This document shows, one piece after another, positions 52,699 to 62,841 of a stretch of 64,000 bases of DNA. Made by a program: the position numbers and the translations under genes. Origin of the DNA: Aliidiomarina minuta (lineage in GTDB: Bacteria > Pseudomonadota > Gammaproteobacteria > Enterobacterales > Alteromonadaceae); NCBI RefSeq assembly GCF_003987145.1, contig NZ_PIPL01000001.1:1922001-1986000 (forward strand). The letters run 5' to 3'. Below the pieces are notes generated by a model. That model did no database searches. It was not told the origin of the DNA and saw only the letters and a list, made by a program, of their open reading frames with translations. Numbering within the stretch: position 1 is the first letter of the stretch; every line of letters starts with the position of its first letter.

Positions 52699-53720
52699 TC
52701 GCCTTCTCCAGAGGGTCCTGCAAAATTCACCCGCTGCCCTTCGCGCAGACTCTGTACCCCTTCAGTTATCAACAAGTCACCTGGAGCAAGGTCACCGGAT
52801 ACCAGTAAACGACCAGGAAGGCGCTGTTTAATTTGCACGTCGACACGCCTGGCCTGTTCCCCTTCAACTTTCCACACAAATGCAGTGGTCGCCCCCCAGA
52901 GCAAGGCAGCCTCAGGCACTACCGCGTAACTATCCCCCTGCAGCTCAAGACGAACACGAAAGCTCATACCTGGACGGAACAAATCCTGTTCATTATCTAG
53001 CAATGCACGTACACGTAAAGTACGGTCATTGATATCAATACGCGAGTCAATTTCATTGATTTCAGCGGCAAGTTGAAGGGACCTGTTTTGCCAGGGCTGT
53101 ACGGTCAAAGTTGGTTTTTGCGCCAGCAGAAATAACGCTGACTCGGGGGCTTTGAAGTTAATTCGTAGCTGCTCTCTTTTATCCAGAGTAGTAATAGCAG
53201 TTTGCTCTGTGATTCTATCACCCACTTCAACGTCGGTAAGGCCTACTATTCCGCTAAAAGGAGCTCTGAGTGTACGATCCTCAAGCTCTGTCTCAGCGGC
53301 CTTTAGCTCTACTTCTAATAAGTCTCTTATGGTTACCGCATCATCCACTTCACTCTCAGGCACGGCTCCCTGGCTGCTACTCGTTCGTAAACGCTGCAGC
53401 GTGCGCTCAGCATCCTGCAGTTGAATAGAGGCTCTCTCCACCGCTACCCGCTGGCGTCGTGAATCAAGCTCCAGTAATACCTGATCCTGACTGACATCTT
53501 CACCCGGACTGAAATGAATCGCAGTCACTATATCCGCTACTGCCGGATAGAGGGTCACGGAGCGTAAAGCTTGAGCAGTTCCCACCGACTCAATACGCTG
53601 ACTTTCATGTTCATAACGAACCTCGGTAACAATCACCTGAGCGGCGCGCTCCTGATTGCCCTGAAGAGCAAAACTCATCATCGAAAAGCTACTGAATAAT
53701 ACTATCCATGCCCATTTCAC
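52695..53720 (-). CDS. RND efflux adaptor (membrane fusion protein)
   Basis: A 341-residue periplasmic adaptor with a signal sequence (about 1-19), lipoyl halves (VTAIHFSPGEDVSQDQVLLELD and TLRAPFSGIVGLTDVEVGD), a short coiled-coil hairpin between them, and a C-terminal beta barrel. It is the partner of the RND pump, whose ATG overlaps its stop. It is short for AcrA but usual for MexH/CusB-like marine adaptors. Confidence 0.93.
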   Translation of the reverse strand: MKWAWIVLFSSFSMMSFALQGNQERAAQVIVTEVRYEHESQRIESVGTAQALRSVTLYPAVADIVTAIHFSPGEDVSQDQVLLELDSRRQRVAVERASIQLQDAERTLQRLRTSSSQGAVPESEVDDAVTIRDLLEVELKAAETELEDRTLRAPFSGIVGLTDVEVGDRITEQTAITTLDKREQLRINFKAPESALFLLAQKPTLTVQPWQNRSLQLAAEINEIDSRIDINDRTLRVRALLDNEQDLFRPGMSFRVRLELQGDSYAVVPEAALLWGATTAFVWKVEGEQARRVDVQIKQRLPGRLLVSGDLAPGDLLITEGVQSLREGQRVNFAGPSGEGE

Positions 53721-53996
53721 CAGTTCTTGCCCTTAATAGGTCGTATAGTCGGTTACAACTATTTAAATCTGTCACTTCACAACTTTATAAATACGCTGTT
53801 GCTCAGTAATCGATCAATCAATACCCAACCTTTTGACGAATAGCAAAAGTTAGTGATTTTACAATGGAATTTGCAATCTTTAAGGCTTCTACAGTTGCGT
53901 TATGAGAGGCATCCGCGTAGAAATAGTAATTGTTCGAAAAGAAGAGCTCTTGCAGAAAGACTAAGGGTTCAGGGTTAACTAATATGGGGATGCCAG

Positions 53997-56813
53997 ATGA
54001 AGTCTTATGCTTTGCAGTTCAGTAGCATAGAACATCTACGTGCATTTATAAAAGAGCATAAAATTGCTCAGTCCCGGGGAGTCATTCAGCTTTTCTGCGG
54101 CACTCATGAGTTAGATAAAATTCAGGAGATTCTCGACTTCCTGTCTTTAACCTGCCTTGGCTTTGGTGTCATTGGCGCTTCTTCCGGTGGTGAAATCATT
54201 GAAGGCAGATGCGTTGATAACGAAATCATTATTAACTTCCTGCTCTTTAAACACAGTAAAGTCCGCACTTTTTATTCATCGACTACTGACCGGGACAGCG
54301 GTGTTAAAATTGCCGCCGGACAAGTTGAAGCAACTACCAAAGTAGCCATCTTACTGGGTAATTCACTTAATGAGCATCCCGAGAATTTCATTGAAGGCTT
54401 CAATGCCTCAGCTCCTCAGGTAACGGTAGCCGGCGGCAATGCTGCCGATAGCCAGAGCTTTCAGCAAACTTTTGTTATTCGCGACACCGACATTCACCAC
54501 CAGGGCATTGCAGGCGTGCTGATTAACAGTCAGTCCCTGCGCGCGGAAACAAACTCTATCGTCAACTGGCAACGAATTGGCCAGCCGATGACCGTAACTA
54601 AAGCCAGCGATAACGTCATATTCAGCCTCGACAATACGCCGATACGCGAAATCTTTGAACGTTACCTGGGAGACGATATATTCGCCGATTTTCCGACCAG
54701 TACACAACAATTTCCGTTGCTGATAGAAAGGAACGGCACTGAGATCGTGCGTAGTCCAACAGGGCTTACAAATGACGAACAGGGGATTGTATTTGCCAGT
54801 ACCTTTAAAACCGGCGATCAGGTGTTTTTCAGTTTTGCAGATCTAAGCTCAACATTAAAACCCAATAAGGAATATATTGCTCCTCTCGACTCAGCATCCT
54901 TAATATACTCCTGTGCAAATCGCAAAGCCTTAATGCAGGAAAACATTAATGACGAAATAAGAACTATAGGCAAATATACCCGTGCGTCGGGTTTCTTTAC
55001 TTATGGTGATTACTTTCATAAAAATGCCAAAACCAACGTCTTAAACGTGACGACCACTATGCTAACCCTTTCCGAATCAGTGCCTGATAAACCTCGAGCC
55101 CTGGTAAAAGCACGGCCGGCTAAAGCAGCGCCCGCAAGAAAAGCAAGCATGCTTGAGCGCTTAACACATCTAACCCATGCGACTGGAGAGGATCTGACGC
55201 GCAGTATGCAGTTCCTGCAACAGCACCGTGCCGCACTGGACTCCACGGCCATTGTTTCTATTACTGACATTAACGGTAAAATCACCCATGTAAATTCGCT
55301 TTTTGAAGATGTTAGCGGTTATAAAGCCGCCGAGCTAACTGGGAGTGATCATAGCAAAATTCGTCATCCGGATATGCCAGACAGTATTTTTGAAGAACTC
55401 TGGAAAACCATTACCGGTAAAAAAACCTGGCAGGGATTAATTAAAAATCGCAAAAAGAACGGTGGCTTTTATTATGCAAAAACCACCGTGGTTCCTGTAG
55501 TTAATAGCGAAGGCCTGGTGCTTGAGTACTTTAGTATCTGCACCGATGTCACGCCTTTTGTGCTGGCTCAGAAACGCATTAAAGAACACCTCAATGACAC
55601 TTTGTCAGGGCTGGGAACGCGAGCCAAGTTAAGCAAGGATATTAAGAAAAATAAAATTAATGCCGTCGCGGTGCTGGATGTTAAAAACTTCAAGCTACTG
55701 AATGATTACTGGGGCGTTGACACCGGCGATAAGCTTATAGCCGAGGCGGGACGACTACTGCGCAGTTCGGTCACTTTACATCATCTGCGCGCATATCGGC
55801 TGGATGGCGCGGTGTTTGCTATCATGGCGCTCAATGAGGTCAACGAAGAAAAATTCTTACAAAGCATAAACGATATACGCTCAGCACTTGAAAAGAACCT
55901 GAGTAATTCCGACTCACAAAGTATTTCTACGGAAATCCAGTTTTCTGCTGGCATTGGAATCAGTGAGTCTAGTCCGCTGCCTTACGCTGAGTCAGCGCTT
56001 ATTCAGGCAAAAAATTCAAACTCACAACAAGTAGTCTTGCAGCACGAAAATGACGAGGCTGAGCTTTCTTTCTACTGGATCAACGAAGTGCGGGATGCCC
56101 TGAATGAAAACCGGGTACGTGCATTTTACCAGGAAATCCGGGGCACCCAAAAAAATCACAAGGAACCGCGTAAATATGAAGCGCTGCTTCGTATTAAGCT
56201 GCCATGCGGTAAAATTACCTCACCCTCTGCGTTCTTATCCATTATCAAACGCACACCTTATTATAAAAGGCTTACCAGCTTTATCATTCAGGACGCCATG
56301 ACGACTTCCAGGGCGCTCAATTGCGTTATCTCAGTCAATTTATCCATTCATGACATTACCAATAAAGCCACTGTCGACGAGATTCTCAACCTGTTACAGA
56401 AATATGGTGGTGAAAGTCTCATCTTTGAAATCACCGAATCTGAGGCGGTTACCGACTTTTTCCCTGTGAATCAATTTATAAAAAGTGTACGTAAATATGG
56501 TGCCCGGGTTGCCATTGACGATTTTGGCAGTGGTTATTCCAACTTCGACTACCTGATCAACCTTAAACCGGACTTTATTAAGATTGATGGCAGTATTATT
56601 AAAAAAATTGCCTCTCATGAACAAACTTTACTGGTCACTCAAGGCATTATCGATCTGGCCCATAAAATGGGGGCGCTGGTGGTTGCTGAGTTCGTTGCTG
56701 ACGAGCAGACTCAAGCTAAGCTTATCGAATCTGGTATTGATTATCTGCAGGGTTACTTTATCGAGAAACCTCATCCGTTATCTCAGCCTGAAAACGTGGC
56801 TGAAGAAAGTTAA
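53997..56813 (+). CDS. FIST-PAS-GGDEF-EAL signalling protein
   Basis: A 938-residue cytoplasmic protein with a GGGG site 7 nt before the ATG. FIST-N and FIST-C domains span about 1-365 (GVIGASSGGEIIEG, VTVAGGNAADSQSF). A PAS domain follows at about 405-520 (VNSLFEDVSGYKAAEL, then GFYYAKTTVVPV). The GGDEF domain is degenerate: the motif position reads RLDGAVFAI. The EAL domain keeps YEALLR, VNLSIHD, FEITESE, IDDFGSGYS, FIKIDGS and VVAEF, so c-di-GMP hydrolysis is likely. FIST domains sense small ligands, perhaps amino acids. No transmembrane helix. Confidence 0.88.
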   Translation: MKSYALQFSSIEHLRAFIKEHKIAQSRGVIQLFCGTHELDKIQEILDFLSLTCLGFGVIGASSGGEIIEGRCVDNEIIINFLLFKHSKVRTFYSSTTDRDSGVKIAAGQVEATTKVAILLGNSLNEHPENFIEGFNASAPQVTVAGGNAADSQSFQQTFVIRDTDIHHQGIAGVLINSQSLRAETNSIVNWQRIGQPMTVTKASDNVIFSLDNTPIREIFERYLGDDIFADFPTSTQQFPLLIERNGTEIVRSPTGLTNDEQGIVFASTFKTGDQVFFSFADLSSTLKPNKEYIAPLDSASLIYSCANRKALMQENINDEIRTIGKYTRASGFFTYGDYFHKNAKTNVLNVTTTMLTLSESVPDKPRALVKARPAKAAPARKASMLERLTHLTHATGEDLTRSMQFLQQHRAALDSTAIVSITDINGKITHVNSLFEDVSGYKAAELTGSDHSKIRHPDMPDSIFEELWKTITGKKTWQGLIKNRKKNGGFYYAKTTVVPVVNSEGLVLEYFSICTDVTPFVLAQKRIKEHLNDTLSGLGTRAKLSKDIKKNKINAVAVLDVKNFKLLNDYWGVDTGDKLIAEAGRLLRSSVTLHHLRAYRLDGAVFAIMALNEVNEEKFLQSINDIRSALEKNLSNSDSQSISTEIQFSAGIGISESSPLPYAESALIQAKNSNSQQVVLQHENDEAELSFYWINEVRDALNENRVRAFYQEIRGTQKNHKEPRKYEALLRIKLPCGKITSPSAFLSIIKRTPYYKRLTSFIIQDAMTTSRALNCVISVNLSIHDITNKATVDEILNLLQKYGGESLIFEITESEAVTDFFPVNQFIKSVRKYGARVAIDDFGSGYSNFDYLINLKPDFIKIDGSIIKKIASHEQTLLVTQGIIDLAHKMGALVVAEFVADEQTQAKLIESGIDYLQGYFIEKPHPLSQPENVAEES

Positions 56814-58651
56814 CTCAGAGCGTCCCGATAAATATTGAAGCGGCGTTGCTGAAACTCTTCCAGTTGCATAAACAAAAACTCCACGTACTGCTGATACTCC
56901 GCCCTGATTTCAAGCTCCAGTGCCTGTCTTTGTTCTTCCAGCAATTCCATCAGTTCGTTTTTCATTCGCTCCCGGTTTAACGCTTCATCGACCGCATTTA
57001 CGGCCAGATCAATGGCTAACCAGGTGGCGACTCCAAAGCCGAGTGCACAGGCTGGTGCCGCCGGGCCACAAACAACGCCAGCACCTGCACCTCCGCTAGT
57101 CGCAGCAGCTCTGGAACCTGCTCGCACACTGCTGTGTACCGCCACTCTTGCAGCCATTCGCCGACTGATAACCCGTCCCAGGGCCTGACTGCCGGCACGA
57201 CCACCGCTACGTAGGGTCAAAGCACCAGCTACACCTGCAGCACTCCCGATACCCACCAGAGATTTAGCCATATAATCATCTACCGCAAACGCCACTGAAG
57301 AAGCATCAAAGCAACTGGCATTTGCGGTTAGTTGTTGCAGAAATCGTTGATGCTGGCCATAAAAACCCGCCATTTGCTTGCTGATAAAAGTACTCAGCTC
57401 ATCTTCCATGCCCAGTACACCTGTCTCCAGCTGCTGCGCAACATGCTGTTCCAGCTTAGCGCTGATAAATGACTCAACAGATACCGAGGATGCCATCCCT
57501 GCGCCCAGATACGCCAACTGCTGATATTGACCTCGCAGGCTGAAATTCCAGTCCAGAAAATTATCGACACCCTGCTCCGCAGAATCAAATACTGAATCCA
57601 ACAGCATTTCTAACTGCTTTTCCACCTGCAGATTAAGTTGCGCTTGTTGTTCTGTCAGGTGATTATTGGCATGTGTAGCCAACATTTGCTGTTCATGCAA
57701 ACTGCGTTGTTCATTACAGGGCTGACTGGACTGCGCCCATTGCGGGTCCTTCTGCTGCCAGAAAGAAGCAACGTTAATTCGGGTCATCGCTACATACAGA
57801 ATGATCAGTACTACCAGAGTCAGTGCGTAAGTTTTACTAAAAGCACTGCCCAGAGCTTTGTCCCGCCTGCGTTGGAAGAATGCGACAACCCCCAGCAAAA
57901 TAATCCAGATAGCGCCGAGCTTAATGCTGTTCAATAGCACAAACGTGAGCCATATTAATAACTTCCAGCCAAGTGCGAGCTCGCCACTGGCGAGCTGCAT
58001 GATATGCCAGACACTGTCGTTAATAGCCGCGTTCAAACCTAGCAACAGGCCGGTGGCTGGCACCGCGGCTTCCGCATTAGCCACTTGATAGGAACTCAGG
58101 GCTACTTCGTACAGATTCAGGTGCCGGGTATCGGCTACTTCCAGCCAGAAAAACTGGACCAGGCTCATGACCAGCGCAATCAGAATGATATTTGCCCAGA
58201 ATGCGAATCGCAGGCTCATCGCGCTATGGTAGGCAGGTGCTACTTGTTTGCGTAACAGACGGTAGGCTAGCTGGTAACAGAGTAAAAAAGCAGGAATACT
58301 GGCAAAAAGCACCGCCCATTCTACTGGCTGCAAGCGTGCACTTAAAATCAAAGCAACCAGGGCTACAACCAGCGAGCTTATGCCAAGGCCAATTTTAGAC
58401 AGCCAACTGTCCCACAGCAATTCGCGTAACGAACTCTTCTCGTTCAGAACGTGATTTAACAAGGCATGCCGGCGCATACGCCGCACTTGATTCAGATACT
58501 GATAAGCCAGCCAGCTGAGCAACATGAGCGCCAGTAACACGCCCTTATCACCCAAACCCGGCAAGGGATAAAGCATCAGCGTTAGTAACACTAACGTAAA
58601 ACCAGCAACAGATAACAACCAAAACGCCCAGTGTCGGGCAAACAGACTCAT
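56810..58651 (-). CDS. large membrane protein of unknown function
   Basis: A 613-residue protein. The N-terminal 310 residues hold about seven transmembrane helices. The middle (320-440) is a long helical coiled-coil region rich in Gln, Leu and Glu. A Gly/Ala-rich segment (about 470-575) with two likely membrane helices follows, then a charged coiled coil to the end. Two Cys pairs are spaced as if exposed to the periplasm. I recognise no family. The 3' end overlaps the FIST-EAL gene by 4 nt, tail to tail. Confidence 0.7.
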   Translation of the reverse strand: MSLFARHWAFWLLSVAGFTLVLLTLMLYPLPGLGDKGVLLALMLLSWLAYQYLNQVRRMRRHALLNHVLNEKSSLRELLWDSWLSKIGLGISSLVVALVALILSARLQPVEWAVLFASIPAFLLCYQLAYRLLRKQVAPAYHSAMSLRFAFWANIILIALVMSLVQFFWLEVADTRHLNLYEVALSSYQVANAEAAVPATGLLLGLNAAINDSVWHIMQLASGELALGWKLLIWLTFVLLNSIKLGAIWIILLGVVAFFQRRRDKALGSAFSKTYALTLVVLIILYVAMTRINVASFWQQKDPQWAQSSQPCNEQRSLHEQQMLATHANNHLTEQQAQLNLQVEKQLEMLLDSVFDSAEQGVDNFLDWNFSLRGQYQQLAYLGAGMASSVSVESFISAKLEQHVAQQLETGVLGMEDELSTFISKQMAGFYGQHQRFLQQLTANASCFDASSVAFAVDDYMAKSLVGIGSAAGVAGALTLRSGGRAGSQALGRVISRRMAARVAVHSSVRAGSRAAATSGGAGAGVVCGPAAPACALGFGVATWLAIDLAVNAVDEALNRERMKNELMELLEEQRQALELEIRAEYQQYVEFLFMQLEEFQQRRFNIYRDALS

Positions 58652-58771
58652 ATCACAGCCTTCCCGGTTAAAGTCTAACCTCAGTTTAACCTTTACTCAT
58701 CAACTACGCATAGCAAAGCCTGCTCATGTATAATGCATTTTTTCAGCGCGCTTGAATAGTTACCCGCATAA

Positions 58772-60916
58772 ATGAGCAATATGGTTCCTGATACAGTCAA
58801 AAAGAAAATGCAAAGCACCCTCGAGCGGATGCGCGAGAAACCTGGGTTTTCCAACCGTCGGGGGCAAATGCTGATGTTTGCCGAAGTGGCAAAGACTATC
58901 CACGGTGTTTATCAGGCGGAGCATGAACAACACAGAGCTATTGTGATTGAAGGCCAGACAGGTGCCGGTAAAACCCTGGGTTATTTATTGCCCGCTATCT
59001 GTAGCGCGCAGAAGCTGAAAAAGCAGGTTGTAGTAGCAACCGCCAATGTCGCCTTACAACAACAGATCATGAACCATGACCTGCCCCTGCTACGCAAGGC
59101 TGGCCTGCAGTTTGAACAGGCCTTTGTAGCCGGTCGGGGCCGGTACTTTTGCAAACGCGATGCCGAGGCTTTTGCCACGGATTCTGATACCCCTGATTTA
59201 CTCTCCGATCAGGAAAGTATAAAACGCAGCCAGCAGGATCGTGATGTCGTAGAAAAACTGGTCAGGCTTTACGACAGTGGTAAATGGAACGGACTTAAAG
59301 ACGACTACCCGGGCCGCGGCAGTTTAGATAAAAGCTGGTGGAGTCAAATAAACGCTAACCGCGATACCTGCTCAAAACGTATGTGCCCCTATTATAACGA
59401 ATGCGCTTTTTTCAATGCACGCAAAGATGTTCGTGACGCTGACATTGTAGTGACCAATCACGCCATGCTCTATTCTGACCGCCTGCACGTGCAGCACGAA
59501 ATGCGCCTGCTACCTTCGGCTGAGGATAGTATTTTGATTTTCGACGAGGCTCACCATGTGCGTGATAGTTTCCGCTCCTCACTGGCGGCGACTTTGAACC
59601 TGGCAGACTTATCCGCTTTGGACCGCAACAGCGGTCGCCTGATTAGCCATTTAAAAAGCCTGATCACCGGCTTGCAGCTCTCTGTTGGCGATATGGAAGA
59701 ACTCGAGAAAGGAATGCGCGACGATATTAAAGGCATGACGACCGCCAGTAACCATCTCCTGTTGTCTGCCGACGTTTTACTCGAAGGGCAGTCATTAAGT
59801 CAGTACAAGAAGCCTCTGCATCGCTTTGAGCGAGGCCAGTTCCCGCAATCCATGCTCGATACTATCAGCGAACAACTGCAGCCTGCCTTAGATGGCTTAC
59901 TACAAAGCACTTGCCGGGTGCTGGATAAGGTCAAAGAAAAACATGAACAGGCGGTAGCCGATGACAGTCGTCTGCAAAACTACCTGGCCAGCTGCCGCAA
60001 CCTGCAACAGCAATTGCAGGCATCACTGGACGCCTGCGTTATTCTGAAAGCGGAAACCAACAGCAAACGGGGTATCGCCAAGTGGATGCTGCGTCATTCC
60101 GCTAACCGGGTTGACGTTAGCCTGCACGCAACACCACTGAATGTAGGGACACAGTTTGAGCGTGAGATACTCAGCCCCAGTTTTGCCACAATCTTCACCT
60201 CTGCGACCTTACAAACGTTAGGCAACTTTAAAAGTTTCAGTCAGCAACTCAGCCTGCACCCTAAAGATGGTGTTCAGTTCCTGGTCGTGCAGTCGCCCTT
60301 TGATTATAAACGGGCTGAGTGCCTCACTTTCAGCCACTTACCTGAACCCAATTTTAAAAATGAAGAACAACATACCAAAGCGATTTTGCAGCGCTTTGTC
60401 AGCGATTTAGAACCCCATCGCGCAGCGCTTATGCTGTTCGCTTCACGGCGCCAGATGCAGGCCTTTGCTGATGCACTGCCCAAATCACTGCAGCCAGACT
60501 CCCTCATTCAATACAGCGCCCCGCGCGACAGTCTCATTCGAGAGCATAAAAAACGCATTGATAGCGGCAAACGATCCCTGCTCATTGGCTGCCAGAGCTT
60601 CTCCGAAGGTTTAGATCTCCCCGGCGACTACCTTACTTTTGTCGGCATCGCCAAGTTGCCTTTTGCGGACATTAGCTGTCCTATCGCGGCTTCAGAAAGT
60701 GAGTTTGTTCAGGCTCAGGGCCTGCATCCTTTTTCCCTTATAATGTTACCGGATGCCAGCCGTCGGCTGATACAATGTGTCGGGCGACTAATGCGTAGCA
60801 CCGAATGTCACGGTAAAGTCGCCATTTATGACAGTCGGCTGCAGACTAAAGGTTATGGTCGCCAATTAATAAATTGCTTGCCGCCCATGCGGCACTCCGT
60901 CATCACAGAGGCATGA
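58772..60916 (+). CDS. dinG: ATP-dependent DNA helicase DinG
   Basis: A 714-residue superfamily 2 helicase of XPD/DinG type. Motifs: Walker A EGQTGAGKT, DEAH box DEAHHV, and motif VI QCVGRLMRS. Four Cys for a 4Fe-4S cluster lie between motifs I and II (YFCKRD, then CSKRMCPYYNEC). It unwinds 5'-to-3' and resolves R-loops and G-quadruplexes. Length equals E. coli DinG. The yaiI gene begins 3 nt after its stop. Confidence 0.93.
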   Translation: MSNMVPDTVKKKMQSTLERMREKPGFSNRRGQMLMFAEVAKTIHGVYQAEHEQHRAIVIEGQTGAGKTLGYLLPAICSAQKLKKQVVVATANVALQQQIMNHDLPLLRKAGLQFEQAFVAGRGRYFCKRDAEAFATDSDTPDLLSDQESIKRSQQDRDVVEKLVRLYDSGKWNGLKDDYPGRGSLDKSWWSQINANRDTCSKRMCPYYNECAFFNARKDVRDADIVVTNHAMLYSDRLHVQHEMRLLPSAEDSILIFDEAHHVRDSFRSSLAATLNLADLSALDRNSGRLISHLKSLITGLQLSVGDMEELEKGMRDDIKGMTTASNHLLLSADVLLEGQSLSQYKKPLHRFERGQFPQSMLDTISEQLQPALDGLLQSTCRVLDKVKEKHEQAVADDSRLQNYLASCRNLQQQLQASLDACVILKAETNSKRGIAKWMLRHSANRVDVSLHATPLNVGTQFEREILSPSFATIFTSATLQTLGNFKSFSQQLSLHPKDGVQFLVVQSPFDYKRAECLTFSHLPEPNFKNEEQHTKAILQRFVSDLEPHRAALMLFASRRQMQAFADALPKSLQPDSLIQYSAPRDSLIREHKKRIDSGKRSLLIGCQSFSEGLDLPGDYLTFVGIAKLPFADISCPIAASESEFVQAQGLHPFSLIMLPDASRRLIQCVGRLMRSTECHGKVAIYDSRLQTKGYGRQLINCLPPMRHSVITEA

Positions 60917-60919
60917 CAA

Positions 60920-61363
60920 ATGAAAATATGGGTCGACGCAGATGCCTGTCCGGTAGTTATCAAGGATATTTTATTTCGTGCCGCACAGCGTAAGAAAATC
61001 GCGCTGACACTGGTCGCGAATCAATATGTCCGGGTGCCACCCTCACCTTATATTAAAAGCATGCAGGTCAGCGCAGGATTTGACGAAGCAGACAATGAAA
61101 TAGTCAGACTTTGCGAAGCTGGCGATCTGGTTATTACTGCCGACATTCCATTAGCAGCGGACGCCATAAAAAAGGGCGCGCTCGCACTCAACCCCCGCGG
61201 CGAACTCTATACCGAGGCGAGTATCGGTGAACGACTCAACATGCGCGACTTCATGGACACCATGCGGTCCAGCGGCGTGCAAACCGGAGGTCCTCCAGCC
61301 CTGTCCCAGCGCGATCGTCAGGCGTTCGCTAATGAACTGGACCGCTGGCTGGCCAAAGTCTGA
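60920..61363 (+). CDS. yaiI: YaiI/YqxD family protein (DUF188)
   Basis: A 147-residue PIN-like protein with the conserved start KIWVDADACPVVIKDIL and the motifs DLVITADIPLAADAI and NMRDFMDTMRSSGVQTGGPPALS. These acidic residues form a possible nuclease site, but no activity is established. It is in an operon with dinG. Confidence 0.93.
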   Translation: MKIWVDADACPVVIKDILFRAAQRKKIALTLVANQYVRVPPSPYIKSMQVSAGFDEADNEIVRLCEAGDLVITADIPLAADAIKKGALALNPRGELYTEASIGERLNMRDFMDTMRSSGVQTGGPPALSQRDRQAFANELDRWLAKV

Positions 61364-61438
61364 TTAGCCAATGAAAGTTGAGCCGCTTCATAGTATGGTT
61401 AAGCGCATCCCGTACCTTAGTATTCAGGAATAGATCTC

Positions 61439-62008
61439 ATGGCACATGACACTCAGGCAATAAACCGTGCCCGTAATCTCTTTGGTGACCAGCAGCAAAT
61501 CTGGTTGTTCGGCTACGGCTCCCTAATTTTTAAAGCGGACTTTGACTACCTGGAACGCAAACCCGCACGAATCGACAACTGGAGTCGCCGTTTCTGGCAG
61601 GGTTCACATGACCATCGAGGCACGCCAGGCGCACCTGGCCGCGTTGCCACCCTTATCGAATCCCCGGGTACGGTATGCGCTGGCATGGCCTACCTGGTAA
61701 CCCCTGAAGTGTTCGACCACCTGGATCATCGGGAAAAAAACGGCTATCTGCGTTTCACCACTGAGATGACCTTCCATGACGGTGAACAGGCTCAGGGACT
61801 GGTTTATATCGCAACTGAAGACAATGAGGCCTACCTGGGGCCAGCCAGTGAAGAACATATCGCCCAGCATATATTCAGTGCCGCCGGCCCCAGCGGACCT
61901 AATGATGAATACCTGCTCCGCCTGGCCGACTCGCTGCGGGATCTGAATGAAGATGACCCTCATGTTTATTCGATTGAAGAGCACCTTCAGGCACTCAAAA
62001 AGGACTAA
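61439..62008 (+). CDS. chaC: gamma-glutamylcyclotransferase, ChaC-like
   Basis: A 189-residue protein with the family start LFGYGSLIFKADF (substrate loop Y-G-S-L) and RRFWQGSHDHRGTPGAPGRV, both diagnostic of ChaC. It splits glutathione to 5-oxoproline and Cys-Gly. The catalytic Glu is probably in DHREKNGYL. It is followed 10 nt later by the TauE-type permease gene, giving a possible thiol/sulfur unit. Confidence 0.92.
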   Translation: MAHDTQAINRARNLFGDQQQIWLFGYGSLIFKADFDYLERKPARIDNWSRRFWQGSHDHRGTPGAPGRVATLIESPGTVCAGMAYLVTPEVFDHLDHREKNGYLRFTTEMTFHDGEQAQGLVYIATEDNEAYLGPASEEHIAQHIFSAAGPSGPNDEYLLRLADSLRDLNEDDPHVYSIEEHLQALKKD

Positions 62009-62018
62009 TACACTGCTT

Positions 62019-62753
62019 ATGCCAGTAGAGCTGATAATTCTGGGTGTCTTTATTGGCCTCGCTTTCACCAGTGAATCGATCACCGGGTTTGGCAGTATTG
62101 TTATTGCGCTTGCGCTAGGTAGCCTGCTCTTCCCCATACCTGAGCTGTTACCCATTCTGGTACCCTTGAGCGTCGTCATGAGCAGCGCCCTGTTGCTACG
62201 TTTTCACGCTGACATCGACTGGCAACTTCTATGCAAACGCATTTTACCCACGATGCTGGTGGGCATGCTCGCTGGTATCGCTCTGCTTCAGGTGATCAGC
62301 TCGGAGGCCCTGAAAGCCGCCTTTGCCATTCTGGTTTTGTGGTTCGCACTACGCGAATGGTACAAATTGCAGCGCGGCATACTTACCCGTCCAAAACCGG
62401 CCTGGTGGCAGCCGGTATGGACTCTTCTGGCTGGCATTACCCACGGCCTTTTTGCGTCCGGCGGGCCTCTGTTAGTGTATTCGCTGAATACCCTGGCAAT
62501 CAGTAAAGCAAACTTTCGTGCCACTTTGGTCTGTGTCTGGCTTGGCCTTAATCTGACCTATACGCTGATCATGGCCTGGCAGGGCATACTGCAACCCTCA
62601 CTGCCTTTAGTCGGCGCTTACATTCCCGTGCTTGCCTTTGCCTTCTGGTTTGGCCATGCCATTCACAAAAGAGTCAACGAACGCCAGTTTCGACAAATCG
62701 TGTATGCGCTACTGGTGCTCTCAGCATTTGCAATGCTAATTTCTACCCTGTAA
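62019..62753 (+). CDS. TauE/SafE family permease
   Basis: A 244-residue membrane protein with about seven to eight helices and the internal repeat of the TauE/SafE family (ESITGFGSIVIALALGS in the first half, THGLFASGGPLLVYSL in the second). The family moves sulfite, sulfoacetate or other sulfur-containing anions. I start at the ATG at 62019, because the longer frame from 61947 overlaps chaC and lacks a signal. Its place after chaC hints at sulfur export. Confidence 0.85.
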   Translation: MPVELIILGVFIGLAFTSESITGFGSIVIALALGSLLFPIPELLPILVPLSVVMSSALLLRFHADIDWQLLCKRILPTMLVGMLAGIALLQVISSEALKAAFAILVLWFALREWYKLQRGILTRPKPAWWQPVWTLLAGITHGLFASGGPLLVYSLNTLAISKANFRATLVCVWLGLNLTYTLIMAWQGILQPSLPLVGAYIPVLAFAFWFGHAIHKRVNERQFRQIVYALLVLSAFAMLISTL

Positions 62754-62775
62754 ATGCTGCCCGGCACGCAAATCG

Positions 62776-62796
62776 GTAGGGCAGGCTCGGCCTGCC
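62776..62796 (+). repeat. GTAG-type REP-like palindrome
   Basis: GTAG followed by a perfect GGCAGGC-TCG-GCCTGCC stem-loop in the 88-nt gap between convergent genes. It has the GTAG-plus-stem form of RAYT-associated REPs. The stem differs from the one at 15330. It might also help terminate transcription, but no T run follows. Confidence 0.4.
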
Positions 62797-62841
62797 GTGG
62801 TAACAACCCGCGTAAACGGTGTAACATTCAAAAATCGGGTC

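Noticed and set aside
52076..52831. 251-codon frame opposite the RND pump gene
   Set aside because: Ser/Thr/Arg-rich shadow of a well-supported gene.
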